The notes under the pieces: generated by a model
Seen by the model: only the letters and a program-made list of their open reading frames with translations
Databases searched by the model: none
Told to the model about the DNA's origin: nothing
In this document: piece by piece, positions 1 through 6,404 of the stretch
Layout: every line of letters starts with the position of its first letter
Position numbering within the stretch: the first letter of the stretch is position 1
Program-made: the position numbers and the translations under genes
NCBI GenBank assembly: GCA_023430285.1
Contig: JAEZAV010000196.1
Span: 1-13,220, forward strand
Reading direction: 5' to 3'
Origin: Methanobacteriota archaeon
Lineage (GTDB): Archaea > Methanobacteriota > Methanobacteria > Methanobacteriales > Methanobacteriaceae
Length of the DNA stretch: 13,220 nt

Positions 1-167
1 CTACCTATTACCATTCCTGGTCTTTCAGCGTAGACAACTACCATGGTACCTAAAGGAGTTACCTGAATTTCCATTCCACCGTAACCTGCCCTTTCAAGTT
101 CGTTTTCTAGGTATTCGTCTATTCGTGTTCTTTTCAGTCCTTCTGTTACGAAATCCTTTTCAATCAT
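1..167 (-). CDS. rps3: 30S ribosomal protein S3 (uS3), N-terminal part, cut by window edge
   Basis: Small-subunit ribosomal protein that lines the mRNA entry side of the 30S head. Only the first 55 codons are in the window. The translation begins MIEKDFVTEGLKRTRIDEYL and reaches ...AERPGMVIGR, the start of the KH-domain GxxG loop that contacts RNA, as in archaeal S3. The ATG at 167 lies 5 bases after the rpl22 stop. Its ribosome binding site (GGGGAGG) sits inside the last codons of rpl22, so the two genes are probably translationally coupled. The gene is truncated by the window, not by mutation. Identification is by recognition of a very conserved N-terminus. Confidence 0.96.
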   Translation of the reverse strand, partial: MIEKDFVTEGLKRTRIDEYLENELERAGYGGMEIQVTPLGTMVVVYAERPGMVIG

Positions 168-172
168 TGGAT

Positions 173-634
173 CTATGCCTCCCCTAGAACTACTTGTATG
201 TGGGTTGTTGGTGTGTTGAAGGGACTTGCCCTTCCGAATGCCCTTGCAGTCCATCCCCTTACGATGTAACCGCGGTGGCTGGATATGTGCACAATTTTAA
301 GGTCCTCTGTTTCTAGTCCCTTGTACTCTGCGTTGGCTTCTGCGTTGTCCAGTACCTGCAGTATTTGTGTTGCTGCTTTGACTGGGTAACGTCCTGTTGG
401 CCATCCTTTAAGTCCTTTTCTGTGTCCTACTTTTTTATTATGTCTCTTAAATGGTACAGGTGTTTCCTTTTTGATAACTGCTTCAAGGAATTCTCTAGCA
501 TCATCAAGGTACATTCCCCTTATGGTACGGCAGATCTCAACAGAGTGCTTTGGGGAAATCTTAAGAGCTTTCCCTGAAGCCTTTGCTGTTTTTCCATCGT
601 ACTCATCTTGATAAGCGTATTGAATTTTCGCCAT
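173..634 (-). CDS. rpl22: 50S ribosomal protein L22 (uL22)
   Basis: Large-subunit protein that binds 23S rRNA and whose hairpin loop lines the nascent peptide exit tunnel. The 153 residues match the usual archaeal/eukaryotic L17/L22 length. Recognisable blocks are the SPKHSVEICRTIRGM segment (about residues 27-41), the KGWPTGRYPVKAA segment (about 76-88), and HISSHRGYIVRGWTARAFGR near the C-terminus, which forms the tunnel hairpin. The start at 634 follows a TAAGGAG site overlapping the rps19 stop, 12 bases away. The gene is part of the minus-strand ribosomal operon. Confidence 0.98.
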   Translation of the reverse strand: MAKIQYAYQDEYDGKTAKASGKALKISPKHSVEICRTIRGMYLDDAREFLEAVIKKETPVPFKRHNKKVGHRKGLKGWPTGRYPVKAATQILQVLDNAEANAEYKGLETEDLKIVHISSHRGYIVRGWTARAFGRASPFNTPTTHIQVVLGEA

Positions 635-646
635 TGTAATTTCTCC

Positions 647-1060
647 TTATTTAAGCGGCACGAACATGGATGATCTTGTTGCACCCATACCTGGATCCCC
701 GTGCTGAACCCTCTGTCTTGTGACTGCAAATTCACCGAAGTAGCATCCAATCATTTCTGGCTGGATTGTTACATCGACAAATTCTTTTCCACTGTATATT
801 CCGAAGGTCATTCCAACCATTTCTGGAAGTACTATCATGTCCCTACAATGGGTTTTGATGATCTGTGGCCTTCCATCCTTACGTGGCCCTTCTTTTTTGA
901 TCTTTCTAATCTTCTCTAGAACCTTTTTCTGCCTAGGTAAAAATCCTCTTTTGAGGGATCTTCTCTGCCTGGATGGTAACAACTGTATAACATCATCCAA
1001 TGGCATTTCTTGCAGTTCTTCTAGACTGTAACCGCGATAACTAAATACTTTTCTTGCCAA
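647..1060 (-). CDS. rps19: 30S ribosomal protein S19 (uS19)
   Basis: Small-subunit head protein that contacts S13 and the A-site region. The 137 residues agree with archaeal S19. Signature blocks are RKVFSYRGYSLEELQ at the N-terminus, TIQPEMIGCYFGEFAVTR (about residues 97-114) and GATRSSMFVPLK at the end. The start is the rare codon TTG at 1060: no in-frame ATG or GTG gives the conserved ARKVFSYRG start, and a very strong AGGAGGAG ribosome binding site (about 1066-1073) stands a few bases before it. It lies between rpl2 and rpl22 in the operon. Confidence 0.97.
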   Translation of the reverse strand: MARKVFSYRGYSLEELQEMPLDDVIQLLPSRQRRSLKRGFLPRQKKVLEKIRKIKKEGPRKDGRPQIIKTHCRDMIVLPEMVGMTFGIYSGKEFVDVTIQPEMIGCYFGEFAVTRQRVQHGDPGMGATRSSMFVPLK

Positions 1061-1065
1061 GTAGT

Positions 1066-1073
1066 CTCCTCCT
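1066..1073 (-). promoter_or_regulatory. Strong ribosome binding site that fixes the TTG start of rps19
   Basis: On the minus strand this reads AGGAGGAG, followed by ACTAC and then TTG. It is among the strongest Shine-Dalgarno sequences in the cluster and decides the non-ATG start. A strong site paired with a weak start codon suggests compensation; that reading is an inference. Confidence 0.8.
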
Positions 1074-1111
1074 AATCAGTTTATATTCCGTTTATTTTAT
1101 TAATTTAAGAA

Positions 1112-1837
1112 TTATCTCCTTTTACCGGTTCTGCTAGCTGCTATGGAACCGACCTTCCTTCCTGCTGGTGCATGTCTTGATATGGTAGTTGGCCTACCTG
1201 GGTGCTGTCTGTTACCTCCACCATGTGGGTGGTCTACAGCGTTCATTGCAACTCCCCTAACACTGACATTCTTTTTACCCTTGGCTTTGAGGGCATAATA
1301 CCTGTTTCCTGCTTTGAGGTACGGTTTTTCTTTTCTTCCTCCACCTGCAACAACACCTACGGTTGCTCTGCAGCGGGGGTTGAATGCCTTCAATTCACCA
1401 GACGGTAGTTCAACAATTGCCTTACCAACATCATGTGTAATTAAAGAAGCGTAAGTTCCTGATGATCTGACGAATCTTCCGCCGTCACCTGGATTTTTTT
1501 CTAAGTTGTAAAGTGGTGTTCCTTCAGGAATTTCTCCGAGTGGTAATGAGTTTCCAGGACTGATTGGTGCTGAAATTCCGCATGCCACTTCATCGGCAAT
1601 TTGTATTCCTTCTGGAGCTAAAATAAGATTTTCTTCTCCATTTTCAAATTTTACAAGGGCCACTGGGGCTGTTCTACCAGGGTCGTGGATGATGTCCACA
1701 ACTTTTCCCTTGAGGCTGCCTTCCTTCTCTACATCATCGTAGGATCTGTAGGCAATTTTTCCCCTGAATCTGTGTGATGCACTCTTGTAAGTTGGAGTTC
1801 CTCTTCCTCTTCTTTGGATTATTAAACGTTTTCCCAT
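1112..1837 (-). CDS. rpl2: 50S ribosomal protein L2 (uL2)
   Basis: Core large-subunit protein next to the peptidyl transferase centre, needed for subunit association. The 241-residue length is typical of archaeal L2. The diagnostic block VAMNAVDHPHGGGNRQHPG lies at about residues 196-214 and contains the conserved histidine pair (H203, H205). The N-terminus MGKRLIIQRRGRG and the lysine/arginine-rich C-terminus are also family-typical. The ATG at 1837 follows GGAGGAAAT. The spacer to rps19 is about 50 bases, the longest within the ribosomal run, with no promoter-like element that I can see. Confidence 0.98.
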   Translation of the reverse strand: MGKRLIIQRRGRGTPTYKSASHRFRGKIAYRSYDDVEKEGSLKGKVVDIIHDPGRTAPVALVKFENGEENLILAPEGIQIADEVACGISAPISPGNSLPLGEIPEGTPLYNLEKNPGDGGRFVRSSGTYASLITHDVGKAIVELPSGELKAFNPRCRATVGVVAGGGRKEKPYLKAGNRYYALKAKGKKNVSVRGVAMNAVDHPHGGGNRQHPGRPTTISRHAPAGRKVGSIAASRTGKRR

Positions 1838-1874
1838 TTTATTTCCTCCATCGTGGGTATGATTTTACAAGAGC

Positions 1875-2132
1875 TTAGAATACTCCCATCTTAACTGCTA
1901 TATCCTCTGCACTGTCATCTTCAGACAGTTTGATGTATGCAAGTTTTTGTCCGTTTAAGATCTGGGTGTTGACCCTCATGACCTTCACATCGTAAAGACT
2001 TTCAAATGCAGATTTTATCTGAGTCTTATTGGCAGTTCTTAGAACTACAAAGGTCAGCTCGTTTTTCTGATCAATGGAGTTCATGCTCTTTTCTGTTAGG
2101 TGTGGTTTAATTAGTACTTTGTAAGCATCCAT
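1875..2132 (-). CDS. rpl23: 50S ribosomal protein L23 (uL23)
   Basis: Large-subunit protein at the tunnel exit and the docking site for signal recognition particle. The 85 residues match archaeal L23. The conserved core is LIKPHLTEKSM followed by VVLRTANKTQIKSAFESLYDV and VMRVNTQ. An in-frame GTG two codons upstream (2138) would give two extra residues. I chose the ATG at 2132 because the ribosome binding site AAGGGGAT would be only 2-3 bases from the GTG but about 8 from the ATG. The gene follows the rpl4 stop closely and precedes rpl2. Confidence 0.96.
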   Translation of the reverse strand: MDAYKVLIKPHLTEKSMNSIDQKNELTFVVLRTANKTQIKSAFESLYDVKVMRVNTQILNGQKLAYIKLSEDDSAEDIAVKMGVF

Positions 2133-2151
2133 TTTCACTATCCCCTTTTAA

Positions 2152-2934
2152 TTATTTGAAAAGTTCTCCTAACTTTTCTACAGCTGATTTTGTGTAAATG
2201 GTGAGTCTGCCAGGATGAGTTCCAGGAGCCAGGAGTTCTGCATTGAGATGGTTTACAACAACCACATCGACACCTGCATGGTTTCTTGCTCCGAGGCTTA
2301 TGCCTTTATCTTCCCCAACAACTAATAATGGGCCCTTGGATGTTTTGTATTTCCTGCCCCTCATTTTACCTCTTCCAGCCCTTATTGTTCGGCCTGCTTT
2401 GGCTCTGCAAACATCGTCCAGTAGTCCGAGTTTTGCAAATATTTCACGGGTGTCCTTGGTCCTCTTGACTGTTTCGAGTTCATCGTCAACTACGAATGGT
2501 ACCTGATCCAGGTTCTGGATTTTGTGTCCCCTTGCTTCAACAATTTCTCTGTTGGCTGTTGCAGCAACTGCGGACCTTATTGCCAGTCTCCTTTCTTTCC
2601 TGTTGATCTTTTCGTGTATGATCCTCTCGGTTTTAGGTGGGTGAGCCTTTCTACCTCCAGTTGCCTGGGGTATGAATGCTGCCTTAGAACCTGCAGGGTG
2701 TCTTGAACCTTTGACACGTGGAACCATAGCTGCACCTCGGCCTGAACCGAAGGATTTTGCTGTTGTTCTTTTACCTGCCATTGGATCTGTTCCCCATGGC
2801 TGTATTCTGGCTGTTTGTGATGATATAACAGCTCTTTTTATGAGGTCTGGTCGGTAGACTTCCGTGAATATTTCAGGAAGTTCAATCTCATCGACGACTT
2901 CGCCTTCTAATGAATAAACTTTGATCTTCTCCAT
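2152..2934 (-). CDS. rpl4: 50S ribosomal protein L4 (uL4, L4/L1e family)
   Basis: Large-subunit protein with an extended loop reaching the exit tunnel constriction. The 260 residues are typical of the archaeal/eukaryotic L4/L1e type. Visible features are the N-terminal KVYSLEGEVVDEIELPEIF, the basic glycine-rich tunnel loop (about residues 40-95, including SGRGAAMVPRVKGSRHP), and RAGRGKMRGRKYK (about 185-197). An in-frame GTG at 2943 would add three residues. The ATG at 2934 is preferred because a GAGTGAT-type ribosome binding site stands 6-7 bases before it. It lies 21 bases after rpl3. Confidence 0.97.
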   Translation of the reverse strand: MEKIKVYSLEGEVVDEIELPEIFTEVYRPDLIKRAVISSQTARIQPWGTDPMAGKRTTAKSFGSGRGAAMVPRVKGSRHPAGSKAAFIPQATGGRKAHPPKTERIIHEKINRKERRLAIRSAVAATANREIVEARGHKIQNLDQVPFVVDDELETVKRTKDTREIFAKLGLLDDVCRAKAGRTIRAGRGKMRGRKYKTSKGPLLVVGEDKGISLGARNHAGVDVVVVNHLNAELLAPGTHPGRLTIYTKSAVEKLGELFK

Positions 2935-2955
2935 GTAAATCACTCTTTAATAAGT

Positions 2956-3969
2956 TTAAACTCCCTGTTTAGAAGCTGTGCTAATGTGTGTTATTTCAGG
3001 TGCGTCGTTATGTTTGCCTATAGGTCTAACAGCTTTTCTGAGAATTACGAGTCTTTTTGATGGTCCTGGTATTGAACCTTTGATCATTACATAGCCGTTT
3101 TTAACTAGACCGTACTTAACAAATCCGCCCTTTGGATTAACTTCATCAACCTGGGACTCGTCTGCAATTCTAAGGATCTTCTTGTTGAATTCTGTCCTTT
3201 TATGGTAACCCATCTGACCAGCCATTGCAACTGTCCACATGGTTCTTGCAGGTGTCCATGGTCCTATTGAACCAACGTGCCTTGCTTTACTACTTCTTGC
3301 TGCTTTACCGTACTGTATTCTGACACCGAACCTTTTAACAGGTCCTTGGAAGCCTTTACCCTTGGTGACGGCTATGGTGTCCACATGTTCACCGTCTGAA
3401 AAAGAGTCTGCAGGGTTTACTTCCTTACCCAGTAAGCTGCGGGCAAATTCGAATTTATCTTCGACTGATTTGCCACCAATTCCACATTCAATAATTTCTG
3501 GTTTTTTCTTTGGAATTCCACTTGCGAGTCTTGGTTTAGTGTGTATGAGCACCCTAATATCTTCAACTTCATCAAGCTTTTCCTTCATCTCATCGAGTTT
3601 TGCCTCAACATCGTAGTCCTTTGGAAGTGTTATCTTCCTTGTTAGGTCTTCGTCGAGGTCTTTTGCCATAACATCGTTCAATGTCTTGAGTCCACGTGTG
3701 TCCTTTCTATAGGCACGTACACCCATGACAACTACAGGTGGTGTTTCCAGTATGGTTACTGGGGATGAAACTTCCATTCCAGATGTAGGTGAGTTTTTAA
3801 CGTTGTCTAGCATTGTTACGTGGGTCATTCCCACTTTGTAGCCTGGAAAACCTAAGAGACAAGATTCTTCGGTTTCTGGCCATGACCTTACTTTTGGTGT
3901 TTCTTTGGCTGCTCTTTTCCTAGGACTAAAGGCCATAGATCCACTTCTTGGTTGGTGATGTCTAGTCAT
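2956..3969 (-). CDS. rpl3: 50S ribosomal protein L3 (uL3)
   Basis: Early-assembly large-subunit protein whose finger reaches the peptidyl transferase centre. The 337 residues match archaeal L3. The N-terminus is MTRHHQPRSGSMAFSPRKRA, the archaeal start pattern. The core AVTKGKGFQGPVKRFGV (about residues 200-216) and GSIGPWTPARTMWTVAMAGQ are diagnostic. The start at 3969 is set by the near-perfect ribosome binding site AAGGAGGTAA. It is the first ribosomal gene of the cluster and is separated from the upstream SPOUT methyltransferase by 168 bases that contain a hairpin and repeats, so it may have its own promoter or leader control. Confidence 0.98.
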   Translation of the reverse strand: MTRHHQPRSGSMAFSPRKRAAKETPKVRSWPETEESCLLGFPGYKVGMTHVTMLDNVKNSPTSGMEVSSPVTILETPPVVVMGVRAYRKDTRGLKTLNDVMAKDLDEDLTRKITLPKDYDVEAKLDEMKEKLDEVEDIRVLIHTKPRLASGIPKKKPEIIECGIGGKSVEDKFEFARSLLGKEVNPADSFSDGEHVDTIAVTKGKGFQGPVKRFGVRIQYGKAARSSKARHVGSIGPWTPARTMWTVAMAGQMGYHKRTEFNKKILRIADESQVDEVNPKGGFVKYGLVKNGYVMIKGSIPGPSKRLVILRKAVRPIGKHNDAPEITHISTASKQGV

Positions 3970-4056
3970 AATTTTACCTCCTTAAGTACAATTTTCCTAT
4001 TAAATTCAAAGTATGAAATCTGGTTTAAACAAGTTAAACTCAGATAAAGTCGATAA

Positions 4057-4080
4057 CTACGTCTGAAGAGTCAAACGTAG
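4057..4080 (-). promoter_or_regulatory. RNA hairpin in the rpl3 leader
   Basis: On the minus strand, the transcribed strand for rpl3, the arm CUACGUUUGA pairs with UCAGACGUAG over ten base pairs, including one G-U wobble, around the four-base loop CUCU. On the plus strand the wobble becomes a C-A mismatch, so the structure fits a minus-strand RNA better than a plus-strand one. It lies about 90 bases before the rpl3 start. It may be an autoregulatory binding site, a processing site or an attenuator; the sequence does not say which. Confidence 0.6.
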
Positions 4081-4092
4081 ATAAATTTGAGT

Positions 4093-4110
4093 TAGCTATA
4101 TCTATAGCAA
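4093..4110 (-). promoter_or_regulatory. TATA-like palindrome, possible internal promoter for rpl3
   Basis: GCTATA-TC-TATAGC is a perfect inverted repeat (4095-4108). On the minus strand it reads GCTATAGATATAGC, which resembles an archaeal TATA element. At usual spacing, transcription would start near 4076, placing the leader hairpin at the 5' end of the RNA and giving an rpl3 leader of about 107 bases. Weak evidence: the match to the TATA consensus is only partial. Confidence 0.3.
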
Positions 4111-4137
4111 ATTTAAACACAAATAAAGCTGATCGAT

Positions 4138-4962
4138 TTAATCAGTGTTTAAAAGCAAGTTAAATACAGATAAAGTCGCTAAAACTGCTTCTTCAGTTCT
4201 CACAGTTTTGGTTCCCTGTTCAGGGACTGTGTTAACTTCGAGATCTATAATTTCTTTTTCATTCTGGTCAGAAATAAGTTCTTCAAGGCCAGAATAAGGA
4301 CCACCAAACAGAATAGCCGTGTGTTTGGAACCCTTTAATTTAGTTTTTACTTCGTCTAAAACAGAAGTGATGGATGGTGCATATCTTGAAGTACCTATGA
4401 CCAAATCTGGTCCCGGTTTCATCATCAATATACTGTTGTACAGATCTTTGTTGGTTGCAAGAACCTTGTAACCCCAGTAGAAATCTGGTACATCTGGATC
4501 CAATATAATTTCCTTTCCAAGCTTTATAACTTTAAAGCTCAGTACTTTGTTCACGCTGAGTTTTTCTTTGCATAGCGCAAACTTATCGGCACCGATATCA
4601 ACAACTGTGCCTTTTTTTGTCCGTTTTATTGTCAGTCCCTGTCTGTAATCGCCCTCATGAAGTTCTCCAGTTGGGTGATGAGGAGTTCTGAGTGGTGGGA
4701 GAATACCCACGTTCCTAAGCTCCCTTGTTATAGGAAATACCTTCTTTCTAAGGTATTGAGGGGTGTTCATATAAGTGAGAACATCACTAATAAACTTTAC
4801 CTCTTTTTCATCAGAATTATCGTTGTAAACGACGATTCTATCAGCCCTAAATATTGCAGCAGATCTTCCAATCAGACCAATTTTATATGTTTTTATTCTT
4901 AAATCTTTCGTTTCAGATAATATTGATGCTGGAACGAAAATTGATAACCGCTTCTTTTCCAT
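4138..4962 (-). CDS. SPOUT-class RNA methyltransferase with deep trefoil knot (MTH1 family, PF02598)
   Basis: Predicted S-adenosylmethionine-dependent RNA methyltransferase of the family called 'putative RNA uridine N3 methyltransferase'. The Methanothermobacter homologue (MT0001/MTH1) has a published knotted structure and also sits directly before rpl3. In the 274 residues, the N-terminal half of the SPOUT fold is at about 1-88, starting LSIFVPASIL. An inserted OB-like RNA-binding segment is at about 90-165. The C-terminal knot is at about 166-274, with FGGPYSGL (219-226) and NTVPEQGTKTVRTEEA (244-259) as the cofactor-loop signature. The ATG at 4962 follows AAAGGT, with a TATA-like element a short way upstream. 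Its RNA target in this organism is unknown. The last codons contain one of the degenerate repeats found in the spacer before rpl3. Confidence 0.9.
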   Translation of the reverse strand: MEKKRLSIFVPASILSETKDLRIKTYKIGLIGRSAAIFRADRIVVYNDNSDEKEVKFISDVLTYMNTPQYLRKKVFPITRELRNVGILPPLRTPHHPTGELHEGDYRQGLTIKRTKKGTVVDIGADKFALCKEKLSVNKVLSFKVIKLGKEIILDPDVPDFYWGYKVLATNKDLYNSILMMKPGPDLVIGTSRYAPSITSVLDEVKTKLKGSKHTAILFGGPYSGLEELISDQNEKEIIDLEVNTVPEQGTKTVRTEEAVLATLSVFNLLLNTD

Positions 4963-4986
4963 CTTTTAACCTTTGTCTTCAATGCA

Positions 4987-4998
4987 CATATTATATGA
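4987..4998 (-). promoter_or_regulatory. Candidate TATA box for the SPOUT-ribosomal operon
   Basis: On the minus strand this reads TCATATAATATG, 25-36 bases before the SPOUT ATG, so the predicted transcript start would fall within a few bases of the start codon. The inverted tetrad GCAC/GTGC (4984-4987 and 5002-5005) flanks it. The short predicted leader conflicts somewhat with the AAAGGT ribosome binding site, so the real start could lie further upstream. Confidence 0.35.
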
Positions 4999-5035
4999 GG
5001 GGTGCTTATTTCCATTTATTTCAAACCCCGCATAC

Positions 5036-5085
5036 GATATTTAGCATGAATAACTCGAGTAGAGTTAGAAATTAAGCTAAATATC
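5036..5085 (-). terminator. Long stem-loop just after the candidate small gene
   Basis: Outer arms GATATTTAGC (5036-5045) and GCTAAATATC (5076-5085) are perfect ten-base complements. Inside them TAACTC (5051-5056) and GAGTTA (5062-5067) form a second stem around GAGTA. It begins 4 bases after the stop of the candidate gene at 5090-5251 on the minus strand, so a transcript-end or stabilising structure is the simplest reading. It could also be a leader element of the SPOUT operon or the ends of a tiny mobile remnant. Confidence 0.45.
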
Positions 5086-5089
5086 CCAG

Positions 5090-5251
5090 TTAAAAAAACT
5101 TGTTTAATTCGGGATTGAATATAGTATGAAACTCTTTACATATATACTCATGTTTTTTAGAGTTTAATGCAACAAAAAATAAGAGATTTTTAATGGTATA
5201 CCTTGAAAATTCGACACAGTAATCTGTGGATGAATCCTTCAAAAATGCCAT
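5090..5251 (-). CDS. Candidate small gene, 53 residues, unknown function
   Basis: An unrecognised minus-strand reading frame beginning MAFLKDSSTDYCVEFSRY and ending in NPELNKFF. GAGGA stands ten bases before the ATG at 5251, a plausible ribosome binding site, and codon choice (AGG, ATA, TTA, GAA) resembles neighbouring genes. A strong stem-loop follows the stop. There is a moderately hydrophobic stretch, NLLFFVAL, in the middle, too short for a clear membrane helix, and two cysteines. It may be a real small protein or a remnant of a longer gene. Random frames of about 40 codons do occur in other spacers here, so support is moderate. Confidence 0.4.
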   Translation of the reverse strand: MAFLKDSSTDYCVEFSRYTIKNLLFFVALNSKKHEYICKEFHTIFNPELNKFF

Positions 5252-5308
5252 AATTATAAATTCCTCATAGCTACTGTTTAACTAAACTTAACTTAAAATT
5301 ATCTAAAA

Positions 5309-5329
5309 ATCATGGCCCATTACCATGAT
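5309..5329. repeat. Stem-loop ATCATGG/CCATGAT
   Basis: A perfect seven-base inverted repeat (5309-5315 and 5323-5329) around the loop CCCATTA. It lies upstream of the candidate small gene on the minus strand. It could be an operator or RNA hairpin. No further evidence. Confidence 0.4.
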
Positions 5330-5349
5330 CTACCAAATTTTTGGTGCAT

Positions 5350-5432
5350 CCCTATATAATATATGGGTGATGGATCTCCAACCAATGTACTGTAGCCTAG
5401 AACAAAATTGTCCTATATAATAATATAGGGGG
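5350..5432. repeat. Pair of TATA-containing palindromes
   Basis: The element at 5350-5367 (CCCTATATAATATATGGG) and the one at 5412-5429 (CCTATAT-AATA-ATATAGG, continuing GGG) are related to each other and each is nearly self-complementary. Each is followed by a GGATC (5373-5377 and 5431-5435, with different spacing). Both contain CTATATAATA, a TATA-like core, bounded by C and G runs. They could be promoters with overlapping operator symmetry, protein-binding sites, or ends of a short decayed element. Confidence 0.5.
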
Positions 5433-5555
5433 ATCGTTACTCAACACATTTGATACCCTGTACCTTCAACCAATACCGGTTTAACAACCGAGTCAAATAT
5501 ACGAAATCGTGTTTCAAATTTAATCTTTAGATTCCTGAATTTGGTCTTCTTACAA

Positions 5556-6290
5556 TTAATTCCTACTCCAGGTGTAGGTTGCTATGGTTCCACCGTTGTG
5601 TGGCATGATTGCTTCGTCAACGAGTTTCAAGTAGGGGTAATGTTCTTCCATAAATGCCCTGTTTGCCATGGGCTGTAGATGTTTTTCGTACTGATTTCCA
5701 TAAACTTCTTCTTGTTCGTATTCGTAGGGAATTGAAACCACCATGTGTTCACATTTATTGTTTTTTATGTAGCGGGATAGAAGATCCTTTGCTGCTTCAA
5801 GTTCTATGTGTTCGAGTACGTCTCCAAAGATTATCAGATCGTAGTGTTCAAAATCGAAATCAATGATGTTGGAAACAAATATTCCATCGTAGATCCTGTC
5901 TAGTCCAAGTTCTTGGATGTTTTTGTTGTAAACATCAACTCCATCTATGGTTTGGTAGTCAAATGCCCTGAGCATTTTACCGTAAATCCCTGAACCAAAA
6001 CCCACATCTAAAATTTTAGCATCCTTCTTAACATATTCGAGAATGTACTTCAAAACAGCTGCTTTACCTGCATCTGAACTCACACCCCTAACACAATCAG
6101 GGGGTAGGGTACGGTTTTCCAAGTTTTCTAGAATTTTCAGTTTCTCCACCAGGATGCCATTCTCTTTAACTAGACCTTCATTCTCAGTTTCAAGGTTCTT
6201 CAACTGGGAATTCAAATTCTGGTTTTCAATTTCCAAACTCCGAACCATTCCTGTTTTCCTCAGCTGATCCTTTAACATTTTCTTCAACAC
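5556..6290 (-). CDS. Class I SAM-dependent methyltransferase with N-terminal coiled coil
   Basis: Predicted methyltransferase, substrate unknown; its place beside a glycosyltransferase suggests a sugar, lipid or glycan-related target. Residues about 18-58 form a heptad-like, leucine/asparagine/glutamate-rich coiled coil, a common tether in glycan-modifying enzymes. The catalytic domain follows, with motif I ILDVGFGSG (93-101), the ribose-binding acidic position in GVDV (117-120), and DLIIFGDVLEH (151-161). The C-terminus ends ...GGTIATYTWSRN. The start is uncertain. GTG at 6290, behind GGGGTTG, is used here; TTG at 6287 and ATG at 6278 are alternatives. It is 114 bases downstream of the glycosyltransferase on the same strand and may share its transcript. 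Confidence 0.8.
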   Translation of the reverse strand: MLKKMLKDQLRKTGMVRSLEIENQNLNSQLKNLETENEGLVKENGILVEKLKILENLENRTLPPDCVRGVSSDAGKAAVLKYILEYVKKDAKILDVGFGSGIYGKMLRAFDYQTIDGVDVYNKNIQELGLDRIYDGIFVSNIIDFDFEHYDLIIFGDVLEHIELEAAKDLLSRYIKNNKCEHMVVSIPYEYEQEEVYGNQYEKHLQPMANRAFMEEHYPYLKLVDEAIMPHNGGTIATYTWSRN

Positions 6291-6404
6291 AAGCTACAAC
6301 CCCACAAAATTACTAAATAACCTTGTGTTTTTATTCATAACTATATACATGGTGATCCCAAATCCATTGCCAGAACTTTAATCCTGCGTGAAATTAGAGG
6401 GAAT

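Larger units (their letters stand above)
4030..4178. repeat. Three degenerate copies of a ~25 bp repeat between the SPOUT gene and rpl3
   Basis: Copies on the plus strand lie at 4030-4054, 4108-4133 and 4156-4178. Copies one and three share caagttaaa, then two differing bases, then cagataaagtcg. The middle copy (caaatttaaacacaaataaag...) is more diverged. The third copy lies inside the last codons of the SPOUT gene, the other two in the spacer. They look like partial duplications of the gene's 3' end or repeated protein-binding sites. Function unknown. Confidence 0.6.
4963..5555. other. 593 bp structured spacer between the ribosomal operon and the glycan genes
   Basis: Contents from left to right: the candidate SPOUT promoter; a long stem-loop (5036-5085); a candidate 53-residue minus-strand gene (5090-5251); an ATCATGG/CCATGAT stem-loop (5309-5329); two TATA-containing palindromes (5350-5367 and 5412-5429); and a CGGTT-taac-AACCG mini-hairpin (about 5478-5491). 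No tRNA, CRISPR or transposase is recognised. The density of inverted repeats is higher than in the other spacers of the window. Confidence 0.6.

Noticed and set aside
2243..2506. Plus-strand open frame opposite rpl4 (and similar ones at 365-577, 701-919, 1202-1408, 3239-3616)
   Set aside because: They are antisense shadows of conserved ribosomal genes, with proline/serine/cysteine-rich or low-complexity translations and no start signals.
5030..5500. tRNA or other known structured RNA in the spacer
   Set aside because: I looked for cloverleaf arms and a GTTCNANNC-type T-loop and saw none; the hairpins present do not make a recognised RNA family.
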